DNA of 64,000 nucleotides, taken from an uncultured Bacteroides sp. (GTDB lineage Bacteria > Bacteroidota > Bacteroidia > Cytophagales > Cyclobacteriaceae). Both the position numbers and the translations under genes were made by a program. The DNA is taken from contig CABHOV010000024.1 of NCBI GenBank assembly GCA_902168185.1, forward strand, positions 1 to 64,000. Direction: 5' to 3'. The notes under the pieces were generated by a model. That model did not search any database. It was not told where the DNA came from and worked only from the letters and a program-made list of their open reading frames with translations. Below are positions 63,121 to 64,000 of the stretch, piece by piece. Every line of letters starts with the position of its first letter. Position 1 is the stretch's first letter.

Positions 63121-64000
63121 CTACTGTGTGGAAGAGGTATCTTTCTTTCGAACTATATAGGAGGTGATCAGTAATGATATTGCTCCACATAAAATCATGA
63201 TAGCGGTTTGCCATCCATGAAATATAAATGTAAACGCAACAGCTTCCGTTTGTGGAATGCTATATAGAAACACTAGCCCTTGTGGAACCAGCACGTGGTA
63301 CGATCCGGTGCCACCCGGTAGTGGAGCTGCCATGGCTATCGATCCTATAGCGAACAAACTCAACACGGCACCAAACCCGAGTTCACTGGTAGATGGAAAT
63401 GCCTTAAGCACAGTATAGCTTGTGAGGAAATATAGTACCCAGATTAAAACGGAGTAGGTAAGAAAAAGACTTTTGTTCTTTAGCTGGAACACAGACGACA
63501 AGCCCTGCTTGAAGCCTTTCCAGGTCTTGGATATAAAGCCTCTTACCTTTTGATTTTGACGAAGATACAGGAATAAAACAATGGCAAGTACTATACATCC
63601 TATACCTATATATAAAAGTAAATTTATACGGGAAGAATTTGCACTGGAAGTCCCGATTGGTAAAGTATTTATAAAGCTGAAAAGTTTTTCAGATTCAACA
63701 GCGAAGGATATACCGATGAGAATCAACAGGCAAAGCATATCAATGATGCGCTCGACAACCACAGTGCCGAATGACATATCAACGGGTGTTTTATCAAGCT
63801 TATAAAGATTATAGCATCGCGATAATTCACCACCTCTGGGTATCACCAGGTTTACCAGGTAGCCAACCATTAAAGAATAAAAACTGTGCGAGAGTTTGGG
63901 TTGATGACCGGCCGGTGCCATCAACATTCGCCAACGTTCAGCACGAAGCAAATGACTGAGTATAGAAATACCCGCCATCGCCAATAGCCATCCTTTATGT
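63121..64000 (-). CDS. Flippase-like membrane protein (UPF0104/LPG synthase TM region), partial
   Basis: The frame is open to the right edge of the window (the first residues visible are HKGWLLAMAGISILSHLLRA), so the start is missing; 292 codons are visible. Seven or so hydrophobic segments are present, and the HLLRAERWRMLM, LVNLVIPRGGELSR and FGTVVVERIIDML segments are the signature of the UPF0104 family (transmembrane region of lysylphosphatidylglycerol synthase MprF). Members flip lipids or glycolipids. The PLPGGTGSYHVLVP segment in a late loop is also typical. It ends with its stop directly next to the stop of the GH130 gene. Confidence 0.88.
   Translation of the reverse strand, partial: HKGWLLAMAGISILSHLLRAERWRMLMAPAGHQPKLSHSFYSLMVGYLVNLVIPRGGELSRCYNLYKLDKTPVDMSFGTVVVERIIDMLCLLILIGISFAVESEKLFSFINTLPIGTSSANSSRINLLLYIGIGCIVLAIVLFLYLRQNQKVRGFISKTWKGFKQGLSSVFQLKNKSLFLTYSVLIWVLYFLTSYTVLKAFPSTSELGFGAVLSLFAIGSIAMAAPLPGGTGSYHVLVPQGLVFLYSIPQTEAVAFTFIFHGWQTAIMILCGAISLLITSYIVRKKDTSSTQ

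Noticed and set aside
1-64000. Mobile elements, CRISPR arrays, rRNA or tRNA genes
   Set aside because: I saw no transposase, integrase, direct-repeat array, TPsiC-like arm or rRNA segment. A tRNA scan would be needed to exclude a tRNA gene fully.

Overview
The window reads as ordinary chromosome of a Bacteroidota bacterium, most likely of the order Cytophagales. Evidence: one-polypeptide SecDF, a PorZ-like type IX secretion protein with a C-terminal sorting domain, -7 boxes of the Bacteroidota form TAnnTTTG upstream of at least twelve genes, general lack of Shine-Dalgarno sequences, many lipoproteins, a membrane-anchored MutS homologue and a long-form IleS. No rRNA, tRNA, CRISPR array, insertion sequence or prophage was seen. 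Both ends cut genes: the first gene lacks its start and the last (minus strand) lacks its start.

Region 1 (1-9664) is an AT-rich surface-glycan or lipid-modification locus: two B12-binding radical SAM enzymes bracket an ABC exporter, four glycosyltransferases or glycosyltransferase-like proteins, and are followed by a methyltransferase with an NPPY motif. This is the most accessory-looking part of the window and the best place for new chemistry.

Region 2 (9654-25743) has a minus-strand trio (CxxCH lipoprotein, ZIP metal transporter, ApbE flavin transferase), then ruvB, a membrane-anchored glutamate-synthase-like flavoprotein, two unassigned conserved proteins, the tdk-porZ-recO run, an exported archaemetzincin with an SMP-30-like propeller, a YciO-type protein, and mltG, a thioesterase and a YihY protein in a row.

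Region 3 (25900-48209) is mostly minus-strand housekeeping: secDF, udk, rdgB with two FKBP lipoproteins and an NrnA-type phosphoesterase, lspA-ileS, an RND/MMPL exporter, dgt, a LURP-one protein, glycyl-tRNA synthetase and an orphan histidine kinase. Plus-strand exceptions are ndk and a 34-residue lysine-rich protein with its own promoter and terminator.

Region 4 (48541-64000) holds a universal-stress-protein/antiporter pair, mazG, glmM, a cysteine desulfurase, a YWTD-propeller lipoprotein, the membrane MutS homologue with a free-methionine-sulfoxide reductase, a flavin reductase, a MORN-like secreted protein, creatininase, lytic transglycosylase and LOG proteins, a GH130 lipoprotein and a partial flippase-like membrane protein.

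Beyond the genes, the tetranucleotide TATA is clearly over-used across the window, inside and between genes (16 copies in each of two stretches of about 1 kb, against about 7 expected from base composition), often through ATA isoleucine codons after a T-ending codon. This looks like a genome-wide signature.
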